From Hevea brasiliensis (Eukaryota; Streptophyta; Magnoliopsida; Malpighiales; Euphorbiaceae), in the NCBI RefSeq assembly GCF_030052815.1, contig NC_079495.1:33079967-33143966 (forward strand): 64,000 nucleotides of DNA, given 5' to 3'. Of this stretch, positions 36,260 to 47,725 are shown one piece after another. Each line of letters begins with the position of its first letter. The stretch's first letter is position 1. The notes under the pieces are model-generated. The model ran no database searches and was not told the DNA's origin. It saw only the letters and a list, made by a program, of their open reading frames with translations. Position numbers and translations under genes: made by a program.

Positions 36260-36310
36260 CCTCAATTGGTATGAGACCAATTGGAGGTGGAACTAGGCAC
36301 AAAATGTGCC
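36260..36310 (+). promoter_or_regulatory. Two successive hairpins in A 3' LTR
   Basis: CCTC-AATTGGT / ACCAATT-GGAGG (36260-36287) with loop ATGAG, then GGCACA-AAA-TGTGCC (36296-36310), then AACTTTCATTGAG. The first hairpin recurs in all LTR families with changed flanks; role unknown. Confidence 0.6.
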
Positions 36311-37117
36311 AACTTTCATTGAGAAAACATACCAAAATTCTGCTTGCAAGGTGACCTAAGAAAATGACCAATTCGGATTAGGTACAATTAGGACCTGAAA
36401 AATGACCAATTGGGCAGCAGTGAGTGTTTAGGCCATAACTCACTCAAAACAGGTCCAATTGACCTGAAATTTTAACCATGAATAGTTAAGACCCATACCT
36501 ACAAGTCTTATGAAGACACCAAAACCCAGAAATGACCAGAAGCAAGTCAAAAAGCTTGTACAAGTTCGGGTCCAAAAACTGGCCGAACCAAAGTTGACCA
36601 AATTGACCTAAAATTGACCTAATTTGATGCCATTTGACCAGCAATAGTATAATGACCATAACTTGGTCTACTTAACTCGGATTAACCTGAAATTTTGCCC
36701 CGCATGCAATAAGACATAGATCTACAAGTTTGTAGTTTTGACCGAAACCCGAAAACCGAGGGAACTAGGCCGTCCAGCTAGGTCAAACTAGTATCCCGAA
36801 ATCTAGCAATTTACAATGAAATGCAAGAAAACGCAATATACATAAAATTGAGTTTGATAACACGTACCAACCCTAAAATCCTATCGAATGTGACATATAA
36901 AGGACACTAAAACCTAATTTACCTAGAAAACGCATCGAAGGTCGGTATATTAGGTAATTAAACAAATAAAGGTATTCAGTGAATTGTTTATCGAACATTA
37001 TCGTTAGAGGCAAATTAATTTAGCACTGAAACACTTCAAATTGTGTTTCTCAGTTAACAAGGACTCAGCAAAAGGGGCAGAAATACTGAGTCAAGACCAG
37101 GAGACAATTATCAGAGG

Positions 37118-37363
37118 TTTGTGCACAACTAGTTTTCAACTGATTTTACTCTGAATAAGATTTCATATGATTAATTGTATGTTATTGTTTTAAATTGTGT
37201 TTGTGCACAACTAGTTTTCAACTGATTTTACTCTGAATAAGATTTCATATGATTAATTGTATGTTATTGTTTTAAATTGTGTTTGTGCACAACTAGTTTT
37301 TAACTGATTTTATTTTGAATATTTCATATGATTAAATGATATATTTTTCTTATGTATTATGTT
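37118..37363 (+). repeat. 82-bp tandem repeat in A 3' LTR
   Basis: Units begin TTTGTGCACAACTAG at 37118, 37200 and 37282, matching the array in the 5' LTR. Confidence 0.9.
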
Positions 37364-38286
37364 TAACAAGCATTGGATTTAATTCAATGATTATTGAAAA
37401 TTGTTATAGTATGTATGAATTCAGCTTTGTGAAATGGTATTTCCACAAGTATTAAGCATTGTTATGGATTGAACAAATTATGTTTTGGAAAATTGTGATA
37501 GAACATGTTTTGAATTGTGAAGGTAATTTTCATGGAAAAATGCAAATTTATGATTTGAATTGTGATGAGCATAAAAATTATTGGATATTAGAATTGACTT
37601 TGAATCGAATTATATTGTGATTTATGCTCACTAAATAGATTGTAATATTGTTTTATATCTCACTATAGATGCTTGACTAGGTTATTACCCGTCTCTCTCA
37701 TTTGTTGAGAAGACAACGGAGTTAGTTGTGTTTTGATTACCATGGTACGTGCACAGGTTTAGATTTTCCTCTGATTTGAGGTTAGATCTAAGTTTATTTT
37801 ATCGTTATGGCCCTTGCGGAAGATTCATTATTGTGATGGTACTGTGCACGATGATTCGACCTCCCCGACCATAGGGAGTTAGAATCTGATTCGACCTCCC
37901 CGACCATAGGGAGTTAGAATCACATCGAATATGGCCCTTTCGGATTAGTCTTGCATAGTTAGTGAGATAAAGATTGATTTTTGAGATACAACATGGTTTT
38001 TGAGATACATAATGATTTTTGAGATACAGAATGGCTTTTGAATGGTAAGAAATTGTGATTTCAATTATGGTTTATGTATAATTGATTTTGTTGGAATTAC
38101 TTAAATGGTTAGTCATGATTTGATAAATTGAATTTTGTGATCAAAGTCATTTATACAAATGATTTACATTATTGGCAACGAATATTTTGAGTTTGAAAAT
38201 TTGATGAGTATTCAGATTTCCAATTTATTTACTGTAAATTTTGTCAATGTATATTGTACTATGTTTTAAATTATAGTTGTGCACCA

Positions 38287-38405
38287 CTGAGTTCACCACT
38301 CAGCGATAGCTTTGCATGCTGTCGCAGGTAAGAAGAGCATAGAGCAGTAAGTAAATTTCCTTGAAGATATATTCAGATCAGCTCCAGGTATATCATAGGT
38401 ATACC
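38287..38405 (+). promoter_or_regulatory. Run of hairpins in R/U5 of A 3' LTR
   Basis: Stem 1 is CTGAGT-TCACC-ACTCAG (38287-38303). Stem 2 is CGATAGC/GCTGTCG (38304-38324) with one G-U pair. Stem 3 is GGTATA/TATACC (38387-38405). Equivalent stems with compensatory changes are in the other LTR families. Plausibly part of the transcript's R region; inferred. Confidence 0.6.
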
Positions 38406-41400
38406 CATGTACATAGGTTTTGATGTATGCATGTAATAATATGTATGTAAATTATTTGAGCAGTTGTATAGAAACTCTTGTAAAATATTTTGGTATGTAA
38501 TTAAATGTAAATTATTGTAAATGTAAATTTGAGATTTCATTTACTTGAATAGTTTTGTATTATATTTCTTGTATCTCAGTCTTTGAAAAATCATCATGGA
38601 TTTGAGTTGAGAAAAATGTTGTGTTGAGAAATATGTTGGAGTTGAGATTTGCAAATACATATTGAAGTGCTTTTACAGTTTTCAAGAACTGTTTTATCCA
38701 AAATACAGAGGGCACTCTGCCAAAATTTTTACAGAAATTCCAAATAATTCAAATGTGTCAATTCTATCACTTCAGTTCAAAAAGGTTTTAACACCTGTAA
38801 ATAGTGCTCACCACTGTAAAAGAAGTAAGAAAAGTTTTGAAAATCCCTTGTAGTGTATTTAATGGGTTATCAGTAGACGGAGTTGGTAATTCATTAGGTA
38901 TACTACGGGATCATGTTATGCCTTACAGAGGGGTAGGGTGTGACACATTTCATCAAAATCAACCACTGCCACAACAAAAATAAACATCATTTCTCCTAAC
39001 TCCATAATTCAAAATAATTCTCAATTCAATGATCTTCAAAAATAATACTAAATAACTTCATTCATATTCCATTAAAGAAAAATCGATTTACATTTATCAA
39101 CCCAAAATTTATATTAAAAAAATCCAAAATAATATTATTACAAAATCTATACAACTGCTCAAGACCAGTTTATACATGTACATACAGTCAATTACATCAA
39201 AATAAACATTACAATCAGGGTATAAAATTATACCCGATAAAATCCCAAGGATGTAGCTCCGAGATCCTCAGCAGCTCACTCTGCTGCTCCACTAGTCTCT
39301 CTATCTGCGACAATAATAAATAGCCATCACTGAGTACTCTGACTCAGTAGTGCACAACATACTAAAATAACATTTTATGCATAATTCAAATCATATTTAT
39401 TCAAATATAGTACTGAATAATGAAAAGTAGATACAAAAGACAATTTATAATTTTAGTCAAAACAATCTCAAAACAAGTTTCATAAAAACACACAGTTATA
39501 TCATGCTATCAGAACAATATTCATCTCAATAGCCGGAGGCTTATGAGGAATCACAAGGCTAACTAGCTCAATCTATGGGTACCCATTCAATTTCTTCCTC
39601 TACTTGCACACATCTCAACACTTCAGCCAGAGAGGGAATCAAAATTCAAAACTAATTCCTCCCACTAGTCATGCTAGTGAGGCATTCAAATATATGGTCA
39701 TGACACTGTGGTTTCAAAACTATCTCAATAATTTTCCAAACATTTACTGACAATTAACACACATGCAATTAAATTTTCAATAATTTAGATCAATAGCATA
39801 CTATATATTTCAATCACCATTTTGCAATATAAATAAAACACAATTCATTTCATGCACTTTGCAAAGGAAATTTTAAAGAATATTTTATGTTGTGCACAAA
39901 CCTCGTTCGAGTCGCCTCTAGGCCTTGACTTGACGTCACGGGTTCTTTCCCGGTATTCCTTTCAACTAAAACACACAATTTTACAGTGTTTTAGTATCAC
40001 AATTTATCATAAATCAAAAACAAATTCAAATTTATTTATTTATAGCTTTAATATGCTTAACTTGACGTTCTTTAAAATTTATATTTTAGGGTTACTATTT
40101 ATGATACTATTCAAGTCAAATTGTTGGTTTTCTCATGCTTAATAGGTATGGGAATTTTAATTTCACTCACATACCATATTTTGGTTACCTAATTTGTTGG
40201 TTTTGGTCGTTTCCTCAAATTTTAAGTCCCTTAGGTGAAATTTCAAATTTTCATATTTGGTGTTCTGTTTTGCACTGTTCCATTGGTCAAGTTGCTACTG
40301 ACATTTGGCTAAGTTTTCTTCATAGAAGTTGTTCCTTATTGTCTTAACTTTATTTCTCTTTTTGAATCACTACATTTGGAGTTTTGTAGCCCAAGATATG
40401 ATAATTTGAATGGGGTTGGCCAAATTTGGTGTTACCCAGAATTCTGGGCATTTTCTAGATACTGGCAGTTTTGGTGTGCTGATTGCAGGTGACTTTTTGG
40501 ATAGGTTATGGTCAAAATTTGGGTTTATTTTCTTCATGAAAGTTGTAGGACTATGTCTTAGATTTCCATCGTTATAAGATTCAGGTCATTTGGACCATCC
40601 TAGACCAAGTTATAGTCATTTAAGTAACTACTATTCATTTTGTCATTTTTGTGCAGGGCAGTGTGCCCAAATCCGGATTTGGCCTAATTGTTCACTATCC
40701 TAATGTCATTTTCTAGGTATAGTTCCTAAATGAAAAATGTGCCATTTTGTGTCTATTTTCATTCCCAATTGGCCTCACACCAATTGGGTTGATAAATTTT
40801 CTGTTTTAGTCCTTGAAACGGACCTAGGTCAAGCTGTCAGCATACTGACCTTAACCAATCCGAATTGAAACTTGGTTCTAGCAATTCACACACACCACAA
40901 ATGGTCACAATTGACCATTTCTCAACTCAAGTAAGGTCAACGGCATTAATTAACCAATTCTCAATTTTTTTCCTAATTGTCAAAATACTCAAGAAGCCTA
41001 ATTACATAAAGTTCAAATTTAATGCATTCAAAACATATATCCATACTCCACATATATAACTCAACCTAAACAACCATTTAATTTCACCAAATTCCATCAA
41101 TTCAAACCACACCTAAGGCTGGCTGAATTTCTAGTTACTCTCCCAACAAGTGTTTTCTTTTGATTTTAAGTTAAGATCTAAGCTACTTAAGCTAAAAATA
41201 TAAGTATTAAACATAAATTTTCAATTCAACTACTAACCTCTTTTGTTTAATTTCTCGTTCTTCAAATCTCCTTTCTTTCCTCTTCTTTTTGTTGTCAATA
41301 GTTTTAGCAAGCTTTAAAAATGAGGTTTAATGAAGGAATTTAAAGAATTTATGGTTAGTTTTGTGGTTTAAGAAGCTTGAGAGTAAGCTTCCATGGAGGT

Positions 41401-42121
41401 TTTAGTGAGAGAGATTTTGGGAGAGAGAGAGCCGGCCATATGGTGAAGAAGAAATGAAATTTTATTTTATTTTATTTTTCTTGTTTTTATCCCTTTAATT
41501 GACTTAGTCAAATAGAATAATTAAATGGTAATTATTTATGAGGTAATGCTTAGGTCATGTAGGTGATGTCATTATTCTAATTTTCTTTTCTTTTTCTTTT
41601 TCCTTTATTTTTCCATAGCTTCTTAATTTAATTCTTGATTCTAAAATTTTCTTTTCTTTGATTTTGTTGGACAGTTAGGTCAAGAGTTAGCTCTATGGGT
41701 GAATTACCAAATTGCCCCTCGTTGGTTCAATTCGGCATGTAAGTTATTCGATATTTCTTCCGAATCCCTGACCTAATTATTTGACCTGCTTAACAACTCT
41801 TTTTCGTGATTTTCTATTTTCCACTGCGTTCACAATAGTCCTAAGGACCGCGGCATCACATTTTTTGGTTCGAAATTTGAGTTAAGCCTGACCTCGCAGT
41901 CACTTCCCGGAAAGGTCACCCATCACTGTGACTCCTAGCTCATTTAATCTTTTTTGTTTTGTTTTTCTTATTTATACTTAACTATTTGGCAATTACTAAT
42001 TATTTGTGTTCAAGGCTTATTTAGGTGTCTTAGATGTGATTCTAATCTCCTTAATTATCCGGACCAACATCAGTCACCGGAACAGTGAAATATACTAGGC
42101 TATGCATATAGGGGTGTTACA

Positions 42122-42138
42122 ATTCTCCCCCCCTTAAA
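42122..42138 (-). promoter_or_regulatory. Polypurine tract of element E
   Basis: The minus strand reads TTTTAAGGGGGGGAGAATT just before the 3' LTR start at 42121, followed upstream by the AAATTTCGAGACGAAATTT palindrome. Confidence 0.88.
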
Positions 42139-42168
42139 ATAAATTTCGTCTCGAAATTTTACCTGGTA

Positions 42169-43626
42169 TTAGTCTCTGAATAACTGTGGGTGCTGCCCCC
42201 TCATGTCCTCCTCACGTTCCTAAGTAGCCTCCTGGCCTAAATGATGGTTCCACAGCACCTTAACCAACGGTGTTCCTCAGCTGCTTCACCTCATATGCCA
42301 GAATCTCTATGGGTTCTTCCTCATATGTGAGGTCTGGATTCACTTCAATTTCCTCTACTGGGTCTGATCGATAACTCCTCAACATGGACACATGGAAGAC
42401 ATTATATATCTTCTCCAACCCTGGAGGTAGTGCCAAACGATATGCTAAAGGACCCACTCTCTCTAGAACCTCATATGGGCCAATGAAACGAGGACTCAGT
42501 TTCCCCTTTCTTTCGAATCTCATAATTTTCTTCCAAGGGGAAACCTTGAGGAATACTTTGCCACCCACTGCATATTCAATATCCCTTCACTTCATATCAA
42601 TATAGGACTTCTAACGGTTTGATGCAGCTTTGAGTCGATCTCTAACCAATCTGATTTTCTCTTCAGTTTGCTGAACAATTTCTAGCCCAATCATCTTTCT
42701 TTCACCCATGTCATCCCAACACAACAAGTTTCTACATTTTTTGCCATACAAAGCTTCATATGGAGGCATTCCAATGCTTGATTGGTAGCTGTTGTTGTAA
42801 GCAAACTCAATCAAAGGCAAGTGTGTGTCCCAACTGCCCTCAAACTCAATCATACAAGCCCATAGCAGGTCCTCCAAGATCTGAATTACTCTCTCAGACT
42901 GGCCATCTGTCTGTGGGTGGAATGCCATGCTAAAGTTTAATCTAGTTCCTAGGGCTCTCTGAAGACTACCCCAGAATCTAGAAGTGAACCTAGGATCTCT
43001 GTCTAATACAATGGATACTAGCACTGCATGCAGTCTTACTATCTCATTAATGTATAACTTGGCCAATCTTTCTAAAATATAGTCCATCCAGACAGGCAGA
43101 AAATGAGCAGACTTGGTTAGTCTGTCAACAATGACCCATACTGCATCATGGCTTTTCTGTGTCCTCGAAAGTCCTATCACAAAATCCATAGTTATTCGTT
43201 CCCATTTCCATTCAAGCACTGGTAATGGATGTAACAAACCAGCTGGTACTTGATACTCTGCCTTCACTTGCTGACAAGTTAGGCATTTGGAAACAAATTC
43301 TGCCACATCTCTTTTCATACCATCCACCAGTAATGTTCTTCAGTCCTCTGTACATTTTAGTACCACCAAGGTGCATAGCAAAAGGAGACTCATATGCTTC
43401 CTTCATAATGATCTGCCTCAAATCAACATCATTAGGAATGCACATTCTGCCCTGGTGAAGCAGTAGGCCATCATCTTTAACTGAGAATTCTGGTTTCTTG
43501 CCCTGTCTGACTTCTTCTAACAGCTTCTGATACTTCTGATCATTCTGAGCAGCCATTCTGATCTGATCAATCAACACTGGCTGTACATGCCATGCAACTA
43601 CTGTCTACCCCTCATCATTAATCTCT
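42169..43626 (-). pseudogene. Integrase and chromodomain of element E (broken)
   Basis: On the minus strand: a zinc-binding region (ESPFAMHLGGTKMYRGL, where the frame shifts, then CLTCQQVK), core motif [20 protein letters not shown] and GQSERVIQ, so the three catalytic acids are present with the usual 35-residue spacing. NNSYQSSIGMPPYEALYG follows, then GPYEVLERVGPLAYRLALPPG, then a shortened chromodomain region. A small deletion near 42270 removes residues and shifts frame before HPQLF. The stop is at 42169-42171. The upstream part of pol lies on the far side of the insertion at 43632-46521. Clearly inactive. Confidence 0.87.
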
Positions 43627-43631
43627 AAGCT

Positions 43632-44166
43632 TGTAACAGCCCGATCCTTCTCTAGTTAGTATTGTCCGCTTTGGCCCATGGGCCTCACGGATTTGTCCCT
43701 TGGGAGGTTTCATTCCCAAAAGCACGCTGACCAGGTGAGGAAGGCTCCCACATATATGGCCCAAATCTTTTCTTCCCGTTTCCGATGTGGGACACGAAGT
43801 TTCCACCCCAGTGCGTAGCTGGTTGAACAAGCACGTCCCAACCCCATCCCTAGGTCGTGACAAGCCCACTAGCTTCCGCCTGGTGTGTCCTCGCACCACA
43901 CACCGTACTAGAGGGAGTCCAGCTCTGATACCAAATGTAATAGCCCGATCCTTCTCCAGTTAGTATTGTTCGCTTTGGCCCATGGGCCTCACGGATTTGT
44001 CCCTTAGGAGGTTTCATTCTCAAAAGCGCGCTGACCAGGTGAGGAAGGCTCCCACATATATGGCCCAAATCTTTTCTTCCCGTTTTCGATGTGGGACACG
44101 AAGTTTCCACCCCAGTGCGTAGCTGGTTAAACAAGCACGTCCCAACCCCATCCCTGGGTCGTGACA
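43632..44166 (-). mobile_element. TRIM-like miniature LTR element with two 231-bp LTRs
   Basis: LTRs at 43632-43862 and 43936-44166 differ at few positions and run from TGTCACGACC to GGGCTGTTACA on the minus strand. Between them are only 73 bp, with a primer site TGGTATCAGAGC (43921-43932 on the minus strand) and a purine-containing end (GCGGAAGCTAGTGGGCT). No coding capacity. Internal-type sequence (AGCCCACCACGCTTCCG) also follows the right LTR, which suggests a tandem arrangement of more than two LTRs once existed. Confidence 0.85.
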
Positions 44167-46521
44167 AGCCCACCACGCTTCCGTTGTGTATAATTTCATT
44201 AATTCATGTTATTTTTATGCTTAACAATTTATTCTAATTCATTTCATGTCATATGCCTAATTGTTTTATGGGCTTTTCTTTACATCCAGATTTGGTGCAC
44301 TGTCTTTACATAGCAGATTGACTAGGATGTGGCCACTGTTTGGCCACACTCCCTTCATAGAATTTGTTTCTCTATGTCTTATATTCACTCAAAAATTTTT
44401 ATTACAATTTTTCAAGTTCTATAGAATTAATTATAGCCAAATCACTGGCCTGGACTCATGTACCCTGTTCTACCAGGACTCATGTTTAGATCAGAAACTT
44501 TGACTCCCATTTTGGGGTTCTTATGTTCATAATTTGAGGACCAAGTCTAAAACAAAGTTGGAGCCCTGTTTCTTAGGGTTCCAGATCTGTATGGCCCAAC
44601 CTAATTGGAGTTTTCTTGTAGGAGATATAGCTAAATGTGTGTTCTGAGGTCAAATGGTTCTTTTGAAACTTTCCAGAATTTATATGTTAACTTAACCTAG
44701 TCAATTGACCTAGTTCCCTAGGTTTCTGGGTTTTGGTTAAAAGATCAATATTGTATATCTATGTCTTATAAAACTTTTTCCGTTGGTTTCATTGCATTTG
44801 GATTTTTATAGACCAAGTTATGGCCATTTTTCCAAAACTGGTCGGGTGAGCTTCAGTCCAGAAAATTCTGGGCAGAATAGTGCAGGTCAGTTTGGTGTCC
44901 CGAATTGAGTCAACAATTTCATTTGGTTAGAGGCATTTCTGGGCTTGGTGTTTTCAATGAAAGTTGTAGTTCTAGGTCTAATCTTTCTACTGGTTAAAAT
45001 TCAGATCATTTAGACTTGTCTAGAAGAAGTTATGGCCAAATGAACATGTACTGTTCATTTAGTCAATTTTCTGGGTTCAAGGTCTGGACATCCGAATTGG
45101 GACAGTAAATTGGTAAACTTATGGACAGAATTTGGGCATGCTTTCTTCATGAAAAATGGGGCATTTTGTCCTAGGTTTCATCTCCAATTGGCCTCACACC
45201 AATTGGAGCAACACAACTCCAGTTATAACTCAAACAATGCACTGGACTCAAAGGTCCGATTTTCCTGCATAAAAATCAATACTCCTAAACTCAATTCTCC
45301 CGACTCCACAAACTTCATTTAACATATATAGCACTTCTAATGGTCATTAAATCATCTCAACATCATCCATTTCAAGACACACATCAATTTCCTCAAAGTT
45401 AGGTCAAAAACCCTAACTCACAATTCTTCAATTCATGTAAACACATGCTAATCAATTTGCTCATCACAATTACTCATCAATATCACTAATAAACACAAAT
45501 AATTTCCTCAAAACCATCAAACCACAACTCATATAATGGCTGCTGAAATTTAGAAATTTTCTATCCCTACAAATTTCTTTTAATTTTATATCAATCTAAC
45601 TCAATTTAGCAAGCTTGTCATACTTAGAAAAGAAATAGAAATAAATTAGTGCACTAACCTCTTTGGTGACTTAATAAACTTCACTTCTACCTCTTCTTAT
45701 GACTATCAATAACTTCCTTATGATGTGGTGAGAAATTTTTGTGAAGACAAATTAAGGTTTAGAGGTGAAAAAGCTAAGAAAAAAAGAGCTTGAAAAAAAA
45801 TGAAAATGGTGGAGCTTGGGATAGGGTTTCTCGGCCATGGGAATGGAAGGAAGAAGATAATGGCCAATTTAATTTTTTTTATCCTCTTTTAAGCCTTCTT
45901 ATCCCTTCTTGTAAATTTGTTAATTTTCTATTGGTTCAAAATTTTTAAATGATGTCATATGACATCATAAATAAGATAATTACTTTATTTCTTTTCTTTT
46001 CTTTTCTTTTCTTATTTTATTATTTTTTTTATAACTTCATAATTTAAATTTATTTTTGGTATTTTTAATCTATTTTATTTTAATTGACATTTAGGTCAAA
46101 ATTCAACTCTGGGGTTGAAATGACCAAAATGCCCTTCGTTATGCTTGTCGGGTTATTTTTGTCTGTACTGATAAATAAACTTTCCTGGATTTTCTTTGAT
46201 ATTTTTAATGTCATTTATACCTCATTAACCCTTAAATTTAGTTTCGAAAATTATCTCTTGAGATTCCTCACGTGTCTGGGGTCAGTAATTGTCTTTACCG
46301 ATACTTTCCCGTATGGTCACCCATCGCTGTGACCCTGGCTCGTTTAACCGAGTTGCACTTCGTTTCTTTTACTTTTCTTTAATTTTTCTTAGTCTATATT
46401 CAGTCAATTTATGTTTCCTCACTCTAGTTTGAGTGTAGTTCCAGACATTTAAACTGTCCGAACAGAAAATTAGTCGTCGGAACAGTAGAATGCACGGACT
46501 ACCCAAAGTGAGGGCGTTACA
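44167..46521 (-). mobile_element. Partial LTR H (related to D/F type)
   Basis: On the minus strand it starts TGTAACGCCCTCAC at 46521 and has LTR character: 5S-like core (rc of GGTCACCCATC 46315-46325 and CGTTTAAC 46341-46348), a CAATTGG hairpin around 45182-45206 and repeated modules with GAAAGTTGTAG and AAGTTATGGCC. Its 3' end is missing; it stops at the TRIM internal remnant near 44185. No gene is seen. Confidence 0.7.
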
Positions 46522-46526
46522 AAGCT

Positions 46527-47725
46527 GGCATGCAATACTCTTAACTCGTGTACTATAGACAAAGGAGAAACCCGTAGATTTGCCACAGCCTTATGACTTA
46601 AGGTGTCAGCCACCACATTAGCTTTTCCTGGCTGATAGTCTATCAGAAAATCATAGTCTTTAATTAATTCTAACCATCTCCTCTGTCTCAAATTCAGCTC
46701 TTTCTGGGTGCCAAGATACTTCAAACTCTTATGATCTATATAGATGTAACACTTCTCCCCCTATAAGTAGTGTCTCCAGATCTTAAGAGCAAATACAATA
46801 GCTGCAAGCTCCAAGTCATGTGTTGGATAGTTCCTCTCATGCGATTTCAGCTGGCGTGATGCATAGGCAAGACATTCTGCTCTTGCATCAGTACACAACC
46901 TAACCCATTGTGAGAAGCATCGCTGTAAACTGTGTATTCTTTACCCAGGGTAGGTAAAGTAAGAACTGGAGCTTCAGTTAAACATCTCTTTAACTCATCA
47001 AAACTCTGCTGGCATTTGTCAGTCCACTGAAATTTCACATCTTTTCAAAGTAATTTGGTCAATGGAGATGCCAACATGGAGAACCCTTTCACAAAACGGT
47101 GGTATTATCCAACTAAACCCAGAAAACTGTGAATTTCAGTGATATTTTTAAGTGGCTTCCAGTTAATGACACCTTCTATCTTACTTGGATCTACCTTGAT
47201 GCCCTCTGCCAATACTATGTGCCCCAAGAAGGATATTTCTTTCAGCCAAAATTCACACTTCGAAAATTTGACATATAGCTGCTTCTCCCTCAAAGTCTGC
47301 AGTACAATCTGCAGATGTTTATCATGCTCCTCTGCACTCCTCGAGTAGACCAATGTATCATCTATGAATACCACAACAAACTGGTTAAGGTATGGTCTGA
47401 AGATAATGTTCATCAGATCCATAAAAGCAGCCAGAGCATTAGTTAACCCGAATGGCATGACCAAGAACTCATAATGGCCATAGCGGGTTCTAAAGGCAGT
47501 TTTAGGGGTACTCTGCTCTTGCACTTTCAGCTGATAATAACCCGATCTCAGGTCAATTTTGGAGAATACAGCTGTACCCCTCAACTGATCAAACAAGTCA
47601 TCAATGCGAGGCAAGGGATATCTATTCTTTATTGTCACCTTATTCAACTGCCGGTAGTCAATACATAAGTGGAGAGTGCCATCTTTCTTCTTAACAAACA
47701 ACACTGGCACTCTCCAAGGTGACAC
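46527..47725 (-). pseudogene. Reverse transcriptase and RNase H of element E (broken)
   Basis: On the minus strand RT is open over 206 codons (47725-47105): [51 protein letters not shown] and the catalytic FIDDTLVYS (the common plant gypsy variant of YxDD). A stop interrupts at FLGLVG. RNase H follows in pieces: [17 protein letters not shown] (47038-46847), a break, then [20 protein letters not shown] and the start of the linker ([18 protein letters not shown]) up to the insertion at 46526. Its job in the family is first- and second-strand cDNA synthesis and RNA primer removal. It is inactive here. Confidence 0.9.

Larger units (their letters stand above)
27569..38945 (+). mobile_element. Element A: Ty3/gypsy non-autonomous chromovirus with two long LTRs
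   Basis: Two near-identical LTRs (27569-31773 and 34728-38945, about 4.2 kb each) flank only 2954 bp of internal DNA. The target duplication CATTT is perfect (27564-27568 and 38946-38950). The internal region has a primer site, a gag without capsid, about 1 kb of decayed pol and a nearly open integrase-chromodomain. LTR similarity across most of their length indicates recent insertion. Lacking capsid, protease, RT and RNase H, it could only have moved with help from related autonomous elements. Confidence 0.93.
34728..38945 (+). repeat. 3' LTR of element A
   Basis: 4218 bp, from TGTAACACCCCTAAGTTCGG to GGGTGTGACA. It is the best-preserved copy of this LTR type here. It holds a clear 5S-like block (34903-34952), CAATTGG and GGCACA hairpins (36260-36310), the 82-bp array (37118 onward), the 35-bp pair (37853-37922), R/U5 hairpins (38287-38325 and 38387-38405) and GGCA-CTC-TGCC (38711-38721). 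Confidence 0.93.
27262..42121 (-). repeat. 3' LTR of element E, split by element A
   Basis: LTR sequence is at 27262-27568 and 38951-42121, about 3.48 kb in all. It begins on the minus strand with TGTAACACCCC at 42121 and ends GGTGTGACA at 27262. The undisturbed counterpart in the 5' LTR (around 50180) shows the empty site with a single CATTT. It carries a 5S-like core at 41902-41924 (rc of GATGGGTGACC and GGGAAGT), the R/U5 hairpin 39330-39347 and the hairpin CGGCA-GAG-TGCCG at 27496-27508. Confidence 0.88.
43632..46521 (-). mobile_element. Composite insertion (TRIM plus LTR) in E pol, TSD AAGCT
   Basis: The E pol sequence breaks at ATCTCTAAGCT and resumes at AAGCTGGCATGC; the uninterrupted equivalent is in B near 8540. 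The 5-bp duplication AAGCT (43627-43631, 46522-46526) is perfect, and the ends read TGTAACAGCC and GGCGTTACA. The left end is a TRIM LTR and the right end is the start of an unrelated long LTR. So one target duplication flanks two different elements, implying a later rearrangement between them. Confidence 0.8.

Noticed and set aside
43632..44166. A Cassandra TRIM
   Set aside because: It has TRIM structure and the initiator tRNA-Met primer site, but I see no 5S block inside these 231-bp LTRs; the 5S-like block is in the long LTRs instead.
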